Shown: one piece after another, positions 21,559 to 33,623 of the stretch
How positions within the stretch are numbered: the first letter of the stretch is position 1
Layout: each line of letters begins with the position of its first letter
Source: Sphaerolaimus hirsutus
Taxonomy: Eukaryota > Nematoda > Chromadorea > Monhysterida > Sphaerolaimidae
Reading direction: 5' to 3'
DNA length: 64,000 nucleotides
Assembly: GCA_964036195.1 (NCBI GenBank)
Contig: OZ038454.1
Location: 23,112,315 to 23,176,314 of the forward strand
Position numbers and translations under genes: made by a program
The notes under the pieces: model-generated
What the model was told of the DNA's origin: nothing
What the model saw: the letters and a program-made list of their open reading frames with translations, nothing else
Databases searched by the model: none

Positions 21559-24412
21559 CTATCTTGTAGCCGAAAACAAGCCCCTGGTTCTGTTGGGATT
21601 GCAAACTGCAGATTGTGAATTTTCATCGCTAGATTGTGAAGCGTCACTTTGGTGCCTTGATCGATTGACTGAATCATTTTTCGAGTTTTCATTTTCGATT
21701 TCAGAGTCTGAACTGTCGGAAGGCGGCAGCATGTCCTGGGTTTTAAGGATTAAAAATGTAAGGGTGTGAAAAATGGTAGAAATTTGAAATGACATGTTTG
21801 TCAGTTTGGTTGATTGTAATTTTGTAAAGGCTTCAACAACAAAACAAAAAAATGGATAGGGATGACACCGTCGAATTCTATGTGAATATTTGATAACGAT
21901 GTGATGTGAAAACAAGCTCGATATTTCGCTGCAATACATCCTCATTTTTATATTGTGAAAAATTTTCTTTAAAAAGCCTATTAAAAAAATTCTCCAAAAA
22001 ACAACCCAATCGAAATAGCCCAAAAGACAAAAATATCACTCAAAAATCAAACGCACCCGATCCACATACTGCTCACTTCCATCAGTAGCACATTCATCAG
22101 CGCATATCCATCTCTGCGGCCACTCACTTTTCATGCTATCCATTAATTCTCCAACGGCAGTTTGCGACAAAATCCTTGAAATTTCCGCAGTGACTTTGTT
22201 TCCCTCGTCGATGGGGCGGCACAAAACAAAATCGCCCCGTTTCACCCAAACAGTGCGACGGAACTGCAAATGTGGGAGGTGTAGCAGGGTTTTTCTCAAT
22301 TTAGACCCCCCGGTGGTTCATGTAGATGGATAATAAATCGCCCTCCGAAGGGATAACTAGATGACTAGATTTATTCCGGGGGTGTAGGGGATGTGCGGGG
22401 GAGGGTTCGCGGGTGTTCAATATATATACACCCCCGTTCACCATGCTTGGCACCATTGAGATATTTTCAGACAACAATTCATAACTTTGCTATACAGAAT
22501 TGTATTTCGCCAAGTGGGGTATCCCCTTGTAGGACAATTCAAGCCCTACAAGTGCATATAGGGCACAACTGATTATCACTTCTCTAGGGCATTCCATGGG
22601 CCAGATAAATTCTTTTATTCATTTAAAGCTGATCACCATGGTTGGCACGGCATCTGGACATTTTGACACAGGTCATTTTGACTAGGTTGGCACCTAGTGT
22701 TTTTTGGTCTTAAATCCTGATTTTCAAGGCTGCAAACTGGCAACATGGCAGCAGATGACAAAAATAGCTATTTTAGCCATTTCCATTGCTTTTCAGTTGC
22801 TGAAAATGCCTTGGCTGATGAATATGTCATCCACATCATGTGTTATGACTTTGTCATGCCTGCATATGTTTTGTCAGTCAATGTACTGGAGATGTCCAAG
22901 TACTGATCTTGATTTCATAATTGGCTGTTTCTCCAGACATAAGGCCCTCATGTTCAAGCACTTTGTAAAGGCAAAATCGCTGACTGTAAGAGGAATATTC
23001 AAGCTTTGAAATGAGTGCTTACATGCATTAATCTGTTCACACAAATATGAGATTGGCCATCTCAAAAATCATGTTATCACAAAAATTGTAAATTCAGTAG
23101 TAAATAGGACAGATAATGGCAGTAACAATTTCGCTGTAGCATATCTCACATTTGTGTGAACAGATTTATGCATGAAAGCACTCATTTCAAAGCTTGAACA
23201 TTCTTTTTACAGTCAGATATGTTGCCTTTACAAACTGCTTGAACATGAGGGCCATATGTCTGGAGAAACAGCCATTGATGAAATCAACATCAGTACTTGG
23301 GCATCTCCAGTACATTTACAAAACATATGCAGCCATGACAAAGTCATACCACAGCATGTGGATGACATATTCATCAGGCAAGACATTTTCAGTGACTGAA
23401 AAGCAATGGAAATGGCTAAAATAGCTATTTTTATCATCTGCCACCATGTTCCAGAAAATAGAATGAAAACAGTCATTAAAATGCATTTCAAGCTGGGCCT
23501 TGACACTCAGAGCTGGCTTGGTGCCAAACTTCTTCAAATCTGGCATTTGTTGCAGGATGCAGCCTTGGAAATCAGGATTTAAGACCAAAAAACACTAGGG
23601 TGCCAACCATGGTGATCAGCTCTAAATGAAAAAAAAAAATTATCTGGGCCATGAAATGCCCTAAGGAAGAGATAAACAGTTGTGTCCTAAATGCACTTGT
23701 AGGGCTTAAATTGCCCCACTTGGCCAAATACAATCCTGTATAGTGAAGTTATGAATTGTTTTCTGAAAATATCTCAATGGTGCCAACCATGGTGAACGGG
23801 GGTGTATATTTATATACATTTTCAAGGTGTAAAATGAAAAAAGGGAGCAAAATTGGGGGGGGGGGCGATTTTGGGGTTCAAGTATAGTAGCCAAAATTTT
23901 GGCCTTGGAATAGATAGATAAATAGCTGGAGCGTGTAAACATGTGGTTCAAGTCTAGAAAAGCCTGTCTTGTTGGCAATGGGAAGTGGGTAGAGCGGGGG
24001 AACGCAGGTTCGGTCTTCATTGTTACAAAAACACACTGTGATGGACACGGGTATTTTGACACAGGACACAAGTAAAATGCGAATTTTCAATACCACAGCT
24101 TTGGCCAAAATCCCGACAATGTGATCCAAATCCCGAAAACTTCAAAAAATTCTAAATCCGATCCAGACAACTCAACCCCGTTTGAAGCCGAACCCCAACC
24201 CAACCATTCAATTTCAGACAAAAAAATCAACCCACCTTCGTGGGCATACTAGCCAGCGTACTCGATCCATCCGTCAACTCAACTTCATGCAAATTGTTGC
24301 CTCTACCAGCGAGAATTCTGCACACAAACTCGTCTGGCTGCGGGGGTTCGAAATCCGATGTGGCCGCTTCCCGGGCGACTATTCTTCGCTTTGTTGCCAC
24401 TGAGCTGGACAT
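21559..24412 (-). CDS. EIF1AD: EIF1AD (eIF1A-domain protein), 3 exons
   Basis: Probable RNA-binding OB-fold protein related to translation factor eIF1A (EIF1AD/haponin, mainly nuclear in mammals). Exons (transcript order): 24236-24412, 22057-22263, 21559-21735; all phase 0, total 186 residues. Exon 1 carries ATKRR near the start and the family block GNNLHEVE, then SMPTK. Exon 2 continues FRRTVWVKRGDF and PIDEGNKVTAEIS, matching the eIF1A-type S1/OB domain (about residues 25-100). Exon 3 is an acidic, Ser-rich tail (SDSSDSEIENENS) as in the mammalian protein, ending NRTRGLFSATR. I chose the ATG at 24410-24412; no upstream in-frame ATG is seen. Intron 1 (22264-24235) carries a 1.38-kb foldback absent from the second copy. 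Confidence 0.94.
22429..23804. mobile_element. 1.38-kb foldback (palindrome) in EIF1AD intron 1
   Basis: Ends CACCCCCGTTCACCATG and CATGGTGAACGGGGGTG, each flanked by TA. The arms are inverted along nearly their whole length; for example, CATTTCCATTGCTTTTCAG near 22780 is matched by CTGAAAAGCAATGGAAATG near 23397. No open frame looks real. The second copy has the empty AT-rich site near 51040. TA duplication suggests Tc1/mariner-type mobilisation. Confidence 0.8.
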
Positions 24413-25465
24413 TTCGGTCAACTGGTAATGGTGATTTGGGTTTTTAGTTGACGGAATTGTAATTGTTGATATTTAGAAGTTTTTGTAAGAGTAGAGTGAG
24501 ATAAGAGATGTTGCGGTAGGGGTGTGGCAAAAAGCACAGATTTTTGGGTGAGCTCAGACTTTCTTTGAATCGGGGCGAATAAAAAGTGGATTTTGTGACA
24601 ATAAAATCTCTACGAATTGCCACAGTTACATACCGGCAAGATCTCATGCGACTAAATAAACATATTCTTAAGACAATTTTCAATTGCGGTAGATCGAATT
24701 TACTAATTCATTGGAGGTGATGGAAAAAATTCATCAGCCACGATAACAATCGTAAATAGTTACAACGGATACATGCTATGTACAATAACAAAATTGTCGG
24801 CGTATGTATCGGGTACCATTTCCTGAATTTGTCAATGTTTCAAGGTATTATAAGTGATAAGATAGGCTTAAGTAGTGACAAGCGAACTTAAATTGATGTA
24901 ACGCACAGATCGAAAGACAAAAATATACGTCACAGTAGATTTACCAGTTATACAATACTATGGGTTACACCACTACAACTTATACTATTTGAATAGTTGG
25001 AAAACCAGCGGAATTGGCTCCGGGGTGCAGTGAACTCAAATGCATCCGAATATGATTGATCAGTTTCCGAAATTTCGACGATAACTAGTGTTCGTGGGAC
25101 TAGAGATGTAAAACCGCCCTAGCGCTTTTGGCGCATAGGCCCCACACACGCTAGTTGACATCGACACCAAATGTCAACGGGTTCCGTTTCCAATTCAAAG
25201 CATGCGTTTGAACGTCGATCGTCGACTCGTCAGCAAGCTTTGAATTGGGATCGGCACCAGTTGACATTTGGTGTTGATGTCAACTAGCGTGTGTGGGCCC
25301 ATAGCGCCATCTTGCTGCGGATTCTGGCGTTTTTGCATCACTACATGGGGTCAATAACATTTCGCCCATAACCCAACGTTTTCTACACAAATGAAAACGT
25401 CATTGATCAAACTCCGCGCAAATATTATTATGACAATCTTCAAGTCAATCTGCAAACAAAAAAAA
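24413..25465. other. Intergenic, EIF1AD promoter side to cytohesin 3' end
   Basis: It should hold the EIF1AD promoter and the cytohesin 3' UTR. It is mostly conserved in the second copy (51678-53036), apart from one MITE unique to each copy. No other gene is seen. Confidence 0.55.
25138..25300. mobile_element. Copy-1-only GGGCCCACACAC-family MITE
   Basis: A 163-bp element with inverted CCCCACACACGCTAGTTGAC and GTCAACTAGCGTGTGTGGGC termini, flanked by ATA on both sides. The second copy has the empty site GGCGCAAAGCGCC (near 52640). It is a close relative of 9158-9313. Confidence 0.8.
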
Positions 25466-28400
25466 TCACTTGTTCAGCGCGCGCTTTTTTCGCACCTGAA
25501 GCATATCGTAGAACGGATTGTGACTGATGCTCGCCCTGCGTTTATGCAAAAAAAATTGACAACACGTTTAATTAATTGTGGACCTAGATATTTTGGCTTT
25601 GTGAAAAATACACACGTGTTTGTATTTGTATAAAATTGGAACTGAGCCCTGGGGGAATTTATAAATTGGAGGAGGACTGGGGCATGATAATCAAATACAA
25701 TAAAATGATAATAATGATAAATGATATAACCCACTCCAATGATTTAATCCAAGCATCCTTTTCCTCAGCAGTAGCAGCAGACATCCTATAAACACTGTGC
25801 TTACCTGCGATATGACAAATTGGGTCAAAACGAAATGAAATGTAAAGAGCCCAACATATTTTCGTAAAGCAGGTACATGTAGGGTTGGCAAAAAAACGTT
25901 GTTTTTTTTTAACTCGATGTTTTTTTCTTTAAAAAAACGTAAAAAACAACGTTTTTTTAAAAGCTCCCAGATATGACCTGGTGTCAACATATATAGGTAT
26001 ATAAGACTCTGGCAATACTCTGTGATGTCATATATGACCATACAATGGCTGTGGAGCCATGGGATAGCATTATAAGTGGAGATTTATGTCAAAAATATCC
26101 ATTTTTTGTCGACATGTTCGTATATCGCCTTCGTCGGCGAATGTTCATGACTTCAGGTGAAGTTTGGCACGGAATAGTGATCAAACAATGTTATCAAATG
26201 AGGTTGTTACTTTGGGAGTGAAGTTACACACTGTGGAGGTACATCGGAAGCACATTACCTAAATATTATATACTACAGCAACATATGACAGCTTATCAAC
26301 CCATGGTAGCACATAAAAATGGATGCTTTGATACTCAAAATGCCACAAAACCAATGTCAATTTGTGTGTGAAATTGCGCGCTTGCGTGAAATTTTGCAAA
26401 ATACCCAGTGCTTAGTACTAAAAATTTCGGTCGATGTTTAAAAAAAAACAAAAACATTTCAGACATCATGTTTTTTTATATTAAAACAACGTTATTTTTT
26501 AAAAAACAACGTTATTTTTTTTAAACAACGTTATTTAAAAAAACAACGTTATTTAAAAAACACGTTATTTTTTAAAAAACGTTGTTTTTTTAAAAAACGT
26601 CTGAAAAAAACATCGGCCAACCCTAGGTACATGAATACGATTTGCTAACACAAATCTGAACACACATTGAATACTTGAAATTAAATTGTTAGGTCCAGAT
26701 TGAGAGTTTGGACCTGTCAAAAATCGCCACATTTAATCGTCTGACATATAATTATTGGGCCTATAATTGACGCAGCGTTGATTAATTTCAGTCATCAATT
26801 GAAGTTTTTAATCGAATCAGTGTCAACATGTGAATTTTATATGTATTCATCCGAGTGAATAAAAGCGATTTTGACACACCGAAAAAAATGCCATTGACAC
26901 TTGAATTCAATTGACGCCGCGTCACTCAGAACGCGTAGGCACTAGGGATGGTCCGTGTTTTTTTAACCGTTTTTTTATAAAAAAACGTTGTTTAAAAAAA
27001 AACAGAGACATCGAAACCATTTTTTTTTAAACAGCAGCCAAAAATTTTTGTACTATGTACTAGGTATTTTGCAATTTTTTTGCGCGCAAGCGCGCAATTT
27101 CACATACACTTTACCATTTGTGATTGTTTTCATTGGTTTTGAGGCATTTTTAGTGTGAAAGCTTCCATCTGTTCATGCTATTGTGTCATAATAAGCCGTG
27201 ATATGTTAGTGTAGCATACAATATCCAGCCAATGTGCTCCCACATACTTCTACTACAGTGTGATCCATCACTGTCAATGGATTATCCTTATATTACAACC
27301 TTATATAAGTGGTATTTCATGCAAAACTTGACTTGAAGTCACGAACATTCGACAAAAGGTGATATACATAACAAGTCGACAAAAAATGGATATTTTTGAC
27401 AAAAATCACCACTTATAATGCTATCCCATGGCTCCACAGCCATTCTGTGTCTATATGTAGCATCACAAAGTACTGGCAATTGTTTGATATACCTGTATAT
27501 GTTGACCCATAACCATATCTGGGAGCTTTTAAAACCGTTTTAAATTTTTTTTTAAAACGTTGTTTTTTAAAAAACAAACAGGGTCGTTAAAAAAACGTTT
27601 TTGGCCATCCCTCGTAGGCACATTTCAGATACAAATCATCAGGCTACCGGAAAACATCAAGTAAAGCTGATAAAATAAAGTTCCAAATAACCTTCAACCA
27701 CTTTCCCATCAGCATCAGTTTTACAAGCTTTGATTATATCGCCATTTGTAGCATAGATTTCGAATGCATTCTGTCTGTTTACCACATTGGACGCGCACTC
27801 GCGCACTTTGACATTTTCAAGTGGAATTATCCCCCGAGGCTCTTTGTCCTGTGAAATGTAAATTGAAACAATGTTGGAACAGTGCCAAAAATGCGAAAAA
27901 GAAACAAACCGTTGTGAATTCGAAGTAATAAAGGCAGTTGTCATTTAGAATGAACCACCTTCGTTTCCACGATTTGTAGCGACCACCTGAGACAGACAAT
28001 CGTCATTTTTACCAAGATGTCACCAAAAATGTGAATTGTGAATGCTCTACAATCCAACACCTAAAAACACTCTAAAAGCAGAACGGTAAATCGCTTTGGC
28101 AATACATAGGCACAAAAAAACCCAAAATCACCGGGAATAAAAGACAGTAAGGAGGCGTTCACATGGATTTGATGTGACGACAAAGCATAGGTTGAACGTT
28201 TTTTAATGGAATTTACAAAAGTTGTCGTTGTGCAATAAACGTATCAGCTATTTTGGGCATGGGGAACAACGTATTTTTACTTTTATATTTTTTTTTACCT
28301 TCATAGATTTTTCAATTTACGCATCATTGTGTGTAAACGCACGTCAAATCCGTGTGAACACCTCTAAATATCGGAAAATTCAGAAGACATTCGGAAATGC

Positions 28401-31400
28401 ACTGGAACAATGAAAAGAAACACAGACACGAAGAAAGACAGATAGAAGAATTATCAAGTGGCAGAGAGTAGCAGAAAACAGAAACTCACTCAGCGCATTT
28501 GCACCTGTAAAGTGAACATGATGAAAGTAAAGAAGGCACAAGTAGCGATGGAAAAGCTCCAGAAAAAGGAGTGTAATGATTATAAAAAGGGCGCCAGCCA
28601 TTTTTGCGCCACTGCTAGATGTGCTGCACTATGAGTAGAATAAAAAGCGCCATGCAATTTATATGAAAAATGTTTCGGTAATGCAAACTGATGGTGCCAA
28701 ATGCACTCTTCCGTCGCTAACAACAAATTAAAGGAAATGTTCGAAAAAATACTGTTTTCGCAAAACATCCCGAAATAGCAGCTAATTAAAAAAAAATCCT
28801 CCCACCTTGTTTCCACAGCCAGCCCTCTCTGTCCGGGTTGAAAAATGTGTGCATAAGATCATTCCCGTCATCTTCGGGTATCTTGAATGGCTCTGTTCTG
28901 ATGTTTTCGTACAGGCTCTGAAAGTGATAAAAAATGCAGTTGATACAATCGCAGAAGCGAATTGATATTGAAAGGAAGCAAAAATATCTTATTTATCTGA
29001 AGCAAATTTTGAGCGATTTTACCCTTATTTTCATTTAAAATTATTAAAATGTATGTATTGTCCATTTTCACCGTTAAAATGACTTTTTTGGGTTACATAG
29101 TAGTTATAAACGTCGGTAGCTACTTTGAACCTATTATTGATTTTAAATAATGTAAACTGCAAAAAGATTGAACCGGTCGCAAAAAATGTTCCCAACCCAT
29201 GCCCAAAAAATTCACGCAAAAAAAAACAAAAAATCGAACCCACCGCCAGCAACTGTTCGGGCAAATCAGCACCCTCATTGATGCCTCGATTCATTTTGAT
29301 GAACTGCTCCAACATGGGCTTGTCCTTGACGCAGGGGTTGTGCAACGACGTGTTCAACATTATTATGGCGAATGACAACACGTAGCAGGTGTCTGAGAGT
29401 GTGGATAAGTTCGTTATTATTGGAAGTGTGCCAAATAGGGATGGTTGAAGCTTTTTAAGCCGTTTTTAGAGGAGAACGACTACAATTGCAGCGAAAAAAT
29501 TATTTATATTCTGCGGCACCAGTGTCACATGACTACAGTAGTTTTGACAATGTTTACGATGGGTATTGCAAAAATATACTTTCAGAGAACACGCCGGGTC
29601 GCACTATTTGCAATATACGACCTTCCATTTGATTTGAAAAATTACATCCTGCTTTAAAAGTCCTCCTGGGAGCGATGGTATGCAACAGGGCCGTATCCAG
29701 GGGGGGGGGGCGGCGCCAACGCCAATAGCGCCAAGGCGTGGCGCCTTTGCATGGCGCTAGCGCCAAAATGCCTTTTCGTCCCTATATAGGGAAAAAATTT
29801 AGGGGGGGGGGGGGGGGTTCACCTTCCCGAGTGAGACCAAAAAGTGAACGGAAAATGCGACTTTTTCAACGTCAGTGTAAAAAATTTTGCGCGCAAGCGC
29901 ACATTTTTCACCAGACATCAGGTATTTTCATCAGATTTGCTCCCGGGGGCCGCAAATTGTTATAAATATACTCAACGGTGTGCTTTTTGCTGTATTTGTA
30001 TGTATATTTACATACATATACAGCGTTCCATGGTGCTGGCGCCAACTCCAATGGCGCCTACTAATGGCGCCAGCGCCATGACGCCATTCCACCCCTCTGT
30101 AGGTATAAATTTAGGGGGGGGGGCTGAGCCCGCCCCCCCGTTCCCGGCCTCCGTAAACAAACAGCCCCCCCCCGCTCAAAAATCCTGGATACGTCCCTGG
30201 TATGTAAATTCAGTTGTTTATCTTTCCTATCAAAAAAGCGTTTTTATCGACATTATAAGAAGCTGCCAAACTCAAAGTTGTACCAACCTAATGAAGTAAA
30301 TACGCCGGGGTTGCAGCCGCAGTATCTCTTGGCGAATGCCTCCATCATTCTGTCGATTTTCTGCGCTTCTCCGGGCAGCCGAAAGCTCCATAGGAATTGT
30401 CTGCAAATATAGGAGTTATTACTTTCAGTTTACCGGACGATTTACACAGTATGCCGCACCGCACACAAATTTTGAGTTCAGCGTCCGAACGTTTTTGCAC
30501 GCTGAACCACAAACGTTGAAATCAAAATCCAAAGAACACAACTTTTTGAAGCATAAAAAGTTCGGAATTCACAATATTTCACGCAATTTACATGCGAGCC
30601 GATCTTTTAACGCTTCATAAACTTAGTGTTCTTTAGATTTGGATTTCAGCGTTTGTAGTTCAGCGTGCAAAAACGTTCGAACGCTGAACGCAAAATTTCA
30701 GTGTGCGGTGCGCTAATGGCACCATAATTTGGTGAATAATGAATTGATGTGGTTAATTTTCTGCTTTCCAACAGTGAAAACAATATAAGGAAAATTTGTG
30801 TTAATTATTGATAGGATATATGGCGCATTTTCTGGCAGTGTGAGATCAATAGATTATACACAGATTCTACTCTACGTGGAAGATGAATAGCAGTAATAAA
30901 ACTCCTAAAATCTGTCATAACTCAAATGCATAACTCAAAAAAGCCACCATTTTACCTGAGCGCTTGTACCAATATCAAATCTGAGAAATCGTGCAGTTCC
31001 ACAAATGCGTGCATCGTTGCCAAATTAAAATCATCTTTCTCTCCCAGGTATTCACCCACAGCCGATTTGCTCAATCCTGTATAATTACAGATTGAAATTT
31101 CAACCGCAGAGATTGATTAACGCGGCATCAATTCAAGCCAGTCGTGAATTAAATATGCAATTGAAAATGTGTCAAAATCAAGTATCAGTGATATTTTAAT
31201 TTTCAAAATTCAAATTTTATAACTGATTTGAATGAGATCATGTTTATACCACAAATTTTGAACTTTTGATTTTTGAACACTTTCAATTGACAAATAATAT
31301 CAATTGACGGCGAGTCAACTGGTGTTTGTAGGCATAAATGCACGAAAAATACCTTCTCCTTTGTGCAGAAATTCGGCAACTGCCTCAGGAGTGTGTTGTA

Positions 31401-33623
31401 GCAGATCGTGTTCAACCAAATAAGCTATGCCTTTCCGTGGGTCCATATTGAACTTTTTGCGACCGATTGAATGCGCTTTAAGCCTCGGATTGCCTTTGCT
31501 GTAAAGAGAAAAAGTGTGACAAAAAGAATTGTCGCCTGTCTATAATATTTGCGCAGAATGGGCGACAGTTTTTTAAAGGTAAATACTCACTCATCGTCAA
31601 CGATGTCCAAGGCTTCGATTTCTCGATTGACTTGCGAGAGTTCGGCACGGATTTGCTGAAAACGTGAAGGTGCGAAAATTTGTGCCAGCCCCGAGGTGAA
31701 GGTATAAAAGTAATGTAAAAGCAGTAAACGAGTGCATCAGCCCAAAACTATTATTGAGTGAGTTATTGAGTGTCAGTCAATTGGACAGATTTGCCATGTA
31801 TAATGGATGCCTTCTTAAAGAAGCCCCCCTCCCAGCCCCCCCCCCCCTAGGAGACGCCTGCCCCACCCCCTCCCCCAAACCAATACCAAACTCGACAGGG
31901 CAATTATAAGTGGAATGAAGTACTCCTCGTAAACCATTCCAAGACAGACTACGCTAGAAACAGACAGAACAAAAAGTTTCCCAAGCCAAAGGCGGTAGGC
32001 GGAGTTCTCAGGGTGAATAAGTAGCGACAACGAACCAGGGGTATCTTTAATTTTGACCCTCCGAGTGGTTGGATCGATAGCAAAGCGCTCCTCCGGAGAG
32101 ATAGATAGCTGAAAAAATTTTCTGGGGGGTAGGGTGGCAGAATTTACCGTACCGTACCGCATTTTTGGGAAATTTACTGTACCGTACCGTTTACCGCACT
32201 TTTAAAAATTTACCGTACCGTACCGCGTACCGCATTTTCCAAAAATTACCGTACCGTACCGTGTACCGCACTCATTTACCGCAGAAAATGCGGTAAATTT
32301 GACTCAGATTGACCTTAAATATGCCAATTTATTGATGACAATAAATGTGGTGTTTTGAATTTTTTGCGCGCAAGCGCGCAAATTTCACTACACTGTTTTC
32401 CTGATTTGAAGCCCTTTCATTTCATTGATATAAGTCATGATTTACATTAGTATAATGTGTTTATAAAATCAAGCCATGTGCTTCAACACGCTCTTAAAGT
32501 GTAAATTTCACATACTTTGAGCAATTTTTCACCACTTTTAGCAATATTTTTTCCTTTTGTTCCATCTCCACCTTGAATAAACCTAATATTGAGCCCCTAC
32601 ATTGTGGGTAATGGAATTGATGGCATCATACTGTTTTTGTGTTCTTAAGTCCATTTATCAAATTGTGGCATTGAATTTGGTGTCAATTTATGAAGTAAAA
32701 GTTGTCTGTAGTCCGGCATTGATACATATTTGACAATCGGAAATTTACCGTACCGTACCGCGTACCGCACTTTTCAGATTTACCGTACCGTACCGTTTAC
32801 CGCAAAATTGAAGATTTACCGTACCATACCGTTTACCGCAAAATGGAAATTTTACCGTACCGTACGGTTTACCGCAAGGCCGTACCGCCTGCCACCCTAG
32901 GGGGGGTTGGGGGGGGGGGGTTGTGGTGGTTCGATATATAGGCTTTTTCGGGCCATAGAAGGAGGAAAAGGGAGAAAAATCGCTAAAAGTATGTGTAAAA
33001 TAGCTCAAAATGAGTATACAAGAGCATATAGCACTTAAAATAGCTCAAAATAGGCACTTAGACGCATGAACTAGTGATTTTGGAGGTGAAAATCTATATA
33101 TAGGTATGAAAAATAGCGATTTTGAGCGAAAATTGGGGTATAGGTTCCGAAAAATCGCTCCAGATACGTAGATAGCTGGGCGAATTGGGGGGGGGGGGGT
33201 TTAGGCGGTAGTAGCCCAAAATTTTGCCTCCGGGATAGATAGATAGCTGGTCGGTTTGGGGGGAGGTAAACCCCCCCCCATTCGAGACCCCTGCAACGAA
33301 CTATCGAACAGCACCAAAATTGGGCATGGCACAAAATTGAAGCATCAAAAGTGTGATGTAACCGCAGTCCCCGCTTCTCTATGATGAAAAGCCTCAACTA
33401 TTCTGTGCCGTAGTGTATTGTAAACTTCATCGACTTTCTCAACTTACAGCAACAAACCTCAATTTCAGATAGAAGTTCCTCTTTGCGTTTGCAAATTTTC
33501 AACAGCACATTCTTTTCCTCATCCGTCAGGTCTGAAAGCGATTTGAAATCATCAAAACCTAGTAAATGTTTCCTATCAATTAAAGGTAGAAGATATCTCA
33601 CCTGCTGTATTAAATGCGGCCAT
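25466..33623 (-). CDS. CYTH: Cytohesin (ARF guanine nucleotide exchange factor), 12 exons
   Basis: Cytohesin, which loads GTP onto ARF GTPases at the plasma membrane and endosomes. Exons in transcript order: 33602-33623, 33458-33531, 31591-31655, 31353-31498, 30956-31076, 30288-30400, 29244-29392, 28806-28917, 27910-27986, 27692-27848, 25735-25804 and 25466-25535. All join in phase to 391 residues (human forms are about 398). Residues 1-50 are a coiled coil ([20 protein letters not shown]). The Sec7 domain is about 68-250, with the glutamic finger in [13 protein letters not shown] (E154) and NTSLHNP and MNRGIN downstream. The PH domain is about 258-372, entered through [15 protein letters not shown]. 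The tail is basic (VRKKRALNK). The Gly-Gly at the exon 8/9 junction is the diglycine PH form, which in mammals prefers PtdIns(3,4,5)P3. The start codon was fixed by the phase of exon 1 and its GTGAGA donor. Confidence 0.97.
25880..26625. mobile_element. hAT-like element with AAAACGTT termini, copy 1 only
   Basis: A 746-bp element in cytohesin intron 10. Ends TAGGGTTGGC and GGCCAACCCTA, flanked by GGTACATG on both sides (25872-25879 and 26626-26633). The terminal regions are runs of AAAAAACGTTGTTTTTT palindromes. The centre is related, in inverted orientation, to the centre of 26943-27613. The second copy shows the empty site AGGAGGTACATGAATAC (near 54035). Confidence 0.88.
26943..27613. mobile_element. 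hAT-like element, TAGGGATGG termini
   Basis: A 671-bp element in cytohesin intron 10, present at the same site in the second copy (54354-56470, where it hosts further insertions). Left TAGGGATGGTCC and right GGCCATCCCT are inverted. GTAGGCAC lies on both sides. The interior has A/T runs with AACGTT cores and a unique centre carrying CATGGCTCCACAGCC. Confidence 0.85.
28151..28364. mobile_element. PIF/Harbinger-like MITE, TAA flanks
   Basis: A 214-bp inverted repeat in cytohesin intron 8. GAGGCGTTCACATGGATTTG is mirrored by CAAATCCGTGTGAACACCTC, with TAA on both sides. It is shared with the second copy (57002-57213), so it is older than the polymorphic ones. Confidence 0.75.
29686..30199. mobile_element. 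hAT-like element (CAGGGNCGTATCCAGG family), copy 1 only
   Basis: A 514-bp element in cytohesin intron 6. Ends CAGGGCCGTATCCAGG and CCTGGATACGTCCCTG, flanked by GTATGCAA and GTATGTAA (one mismatch). It contains G and C runs of up to 17 bases, ATGGCGCTAGCGCC palindromes and a GCGCGCAAGCGC motif. The second copy has the empty site GATGGTAGGTAAATTCAG near 58550. Relatives lie at 54875-56326, 58758-59190 and 62964-63409. Confidence 0.88.
30453..30712. mobile_element. Copy-1-only palindromic MITE
   Basis: Inverted arms: GCCGCACCGCACACAAATTT and AAATTTCAGTGTGCGGTGCG, then GTTCAGCGTCCGAACGTTTT and its complement. It lies in cytohesin intron 5. The second copy reads CACAGAATGGCACCATAA at the matching place (near 59238). 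The flanking duplication is unclear. Confidence 0.7.
32036..33293. mobile_element. hAT-like element (CAGGGGTATC ends) with a nested element
   Basis: Ends CAGGGGTATC and GACCCCTG, with CAACGAAC on both sides (32028-32035 and 33294-33301), a perfect 8-bp target duplication in cytohesin intron 2. Repeats of ATAGATAGCTGG occur near both ends. An unrelated element at 32130-32899 is inserted inside. The second copy lacks it here but has a relative at 53318-53791. Confidence 0.88.
32130..32899. mobile_element. Nested element with ACCGTACCGT arrays
   Basis: A 770-bp element with inverted termini TAGGGTGGCAG and CTGCCACCCTA. Each end carries tandem TTTACCGTACCGTACCG units, all in the same strand sense toward the ends, around a unique AT-rich centre with GCGCGCAAGCGCGC. 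The target lies in a G run, so its duplication cannot be measured exactly. Termini and layout match the TAGGGT hAT-like families here. Confidence 0.8.
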
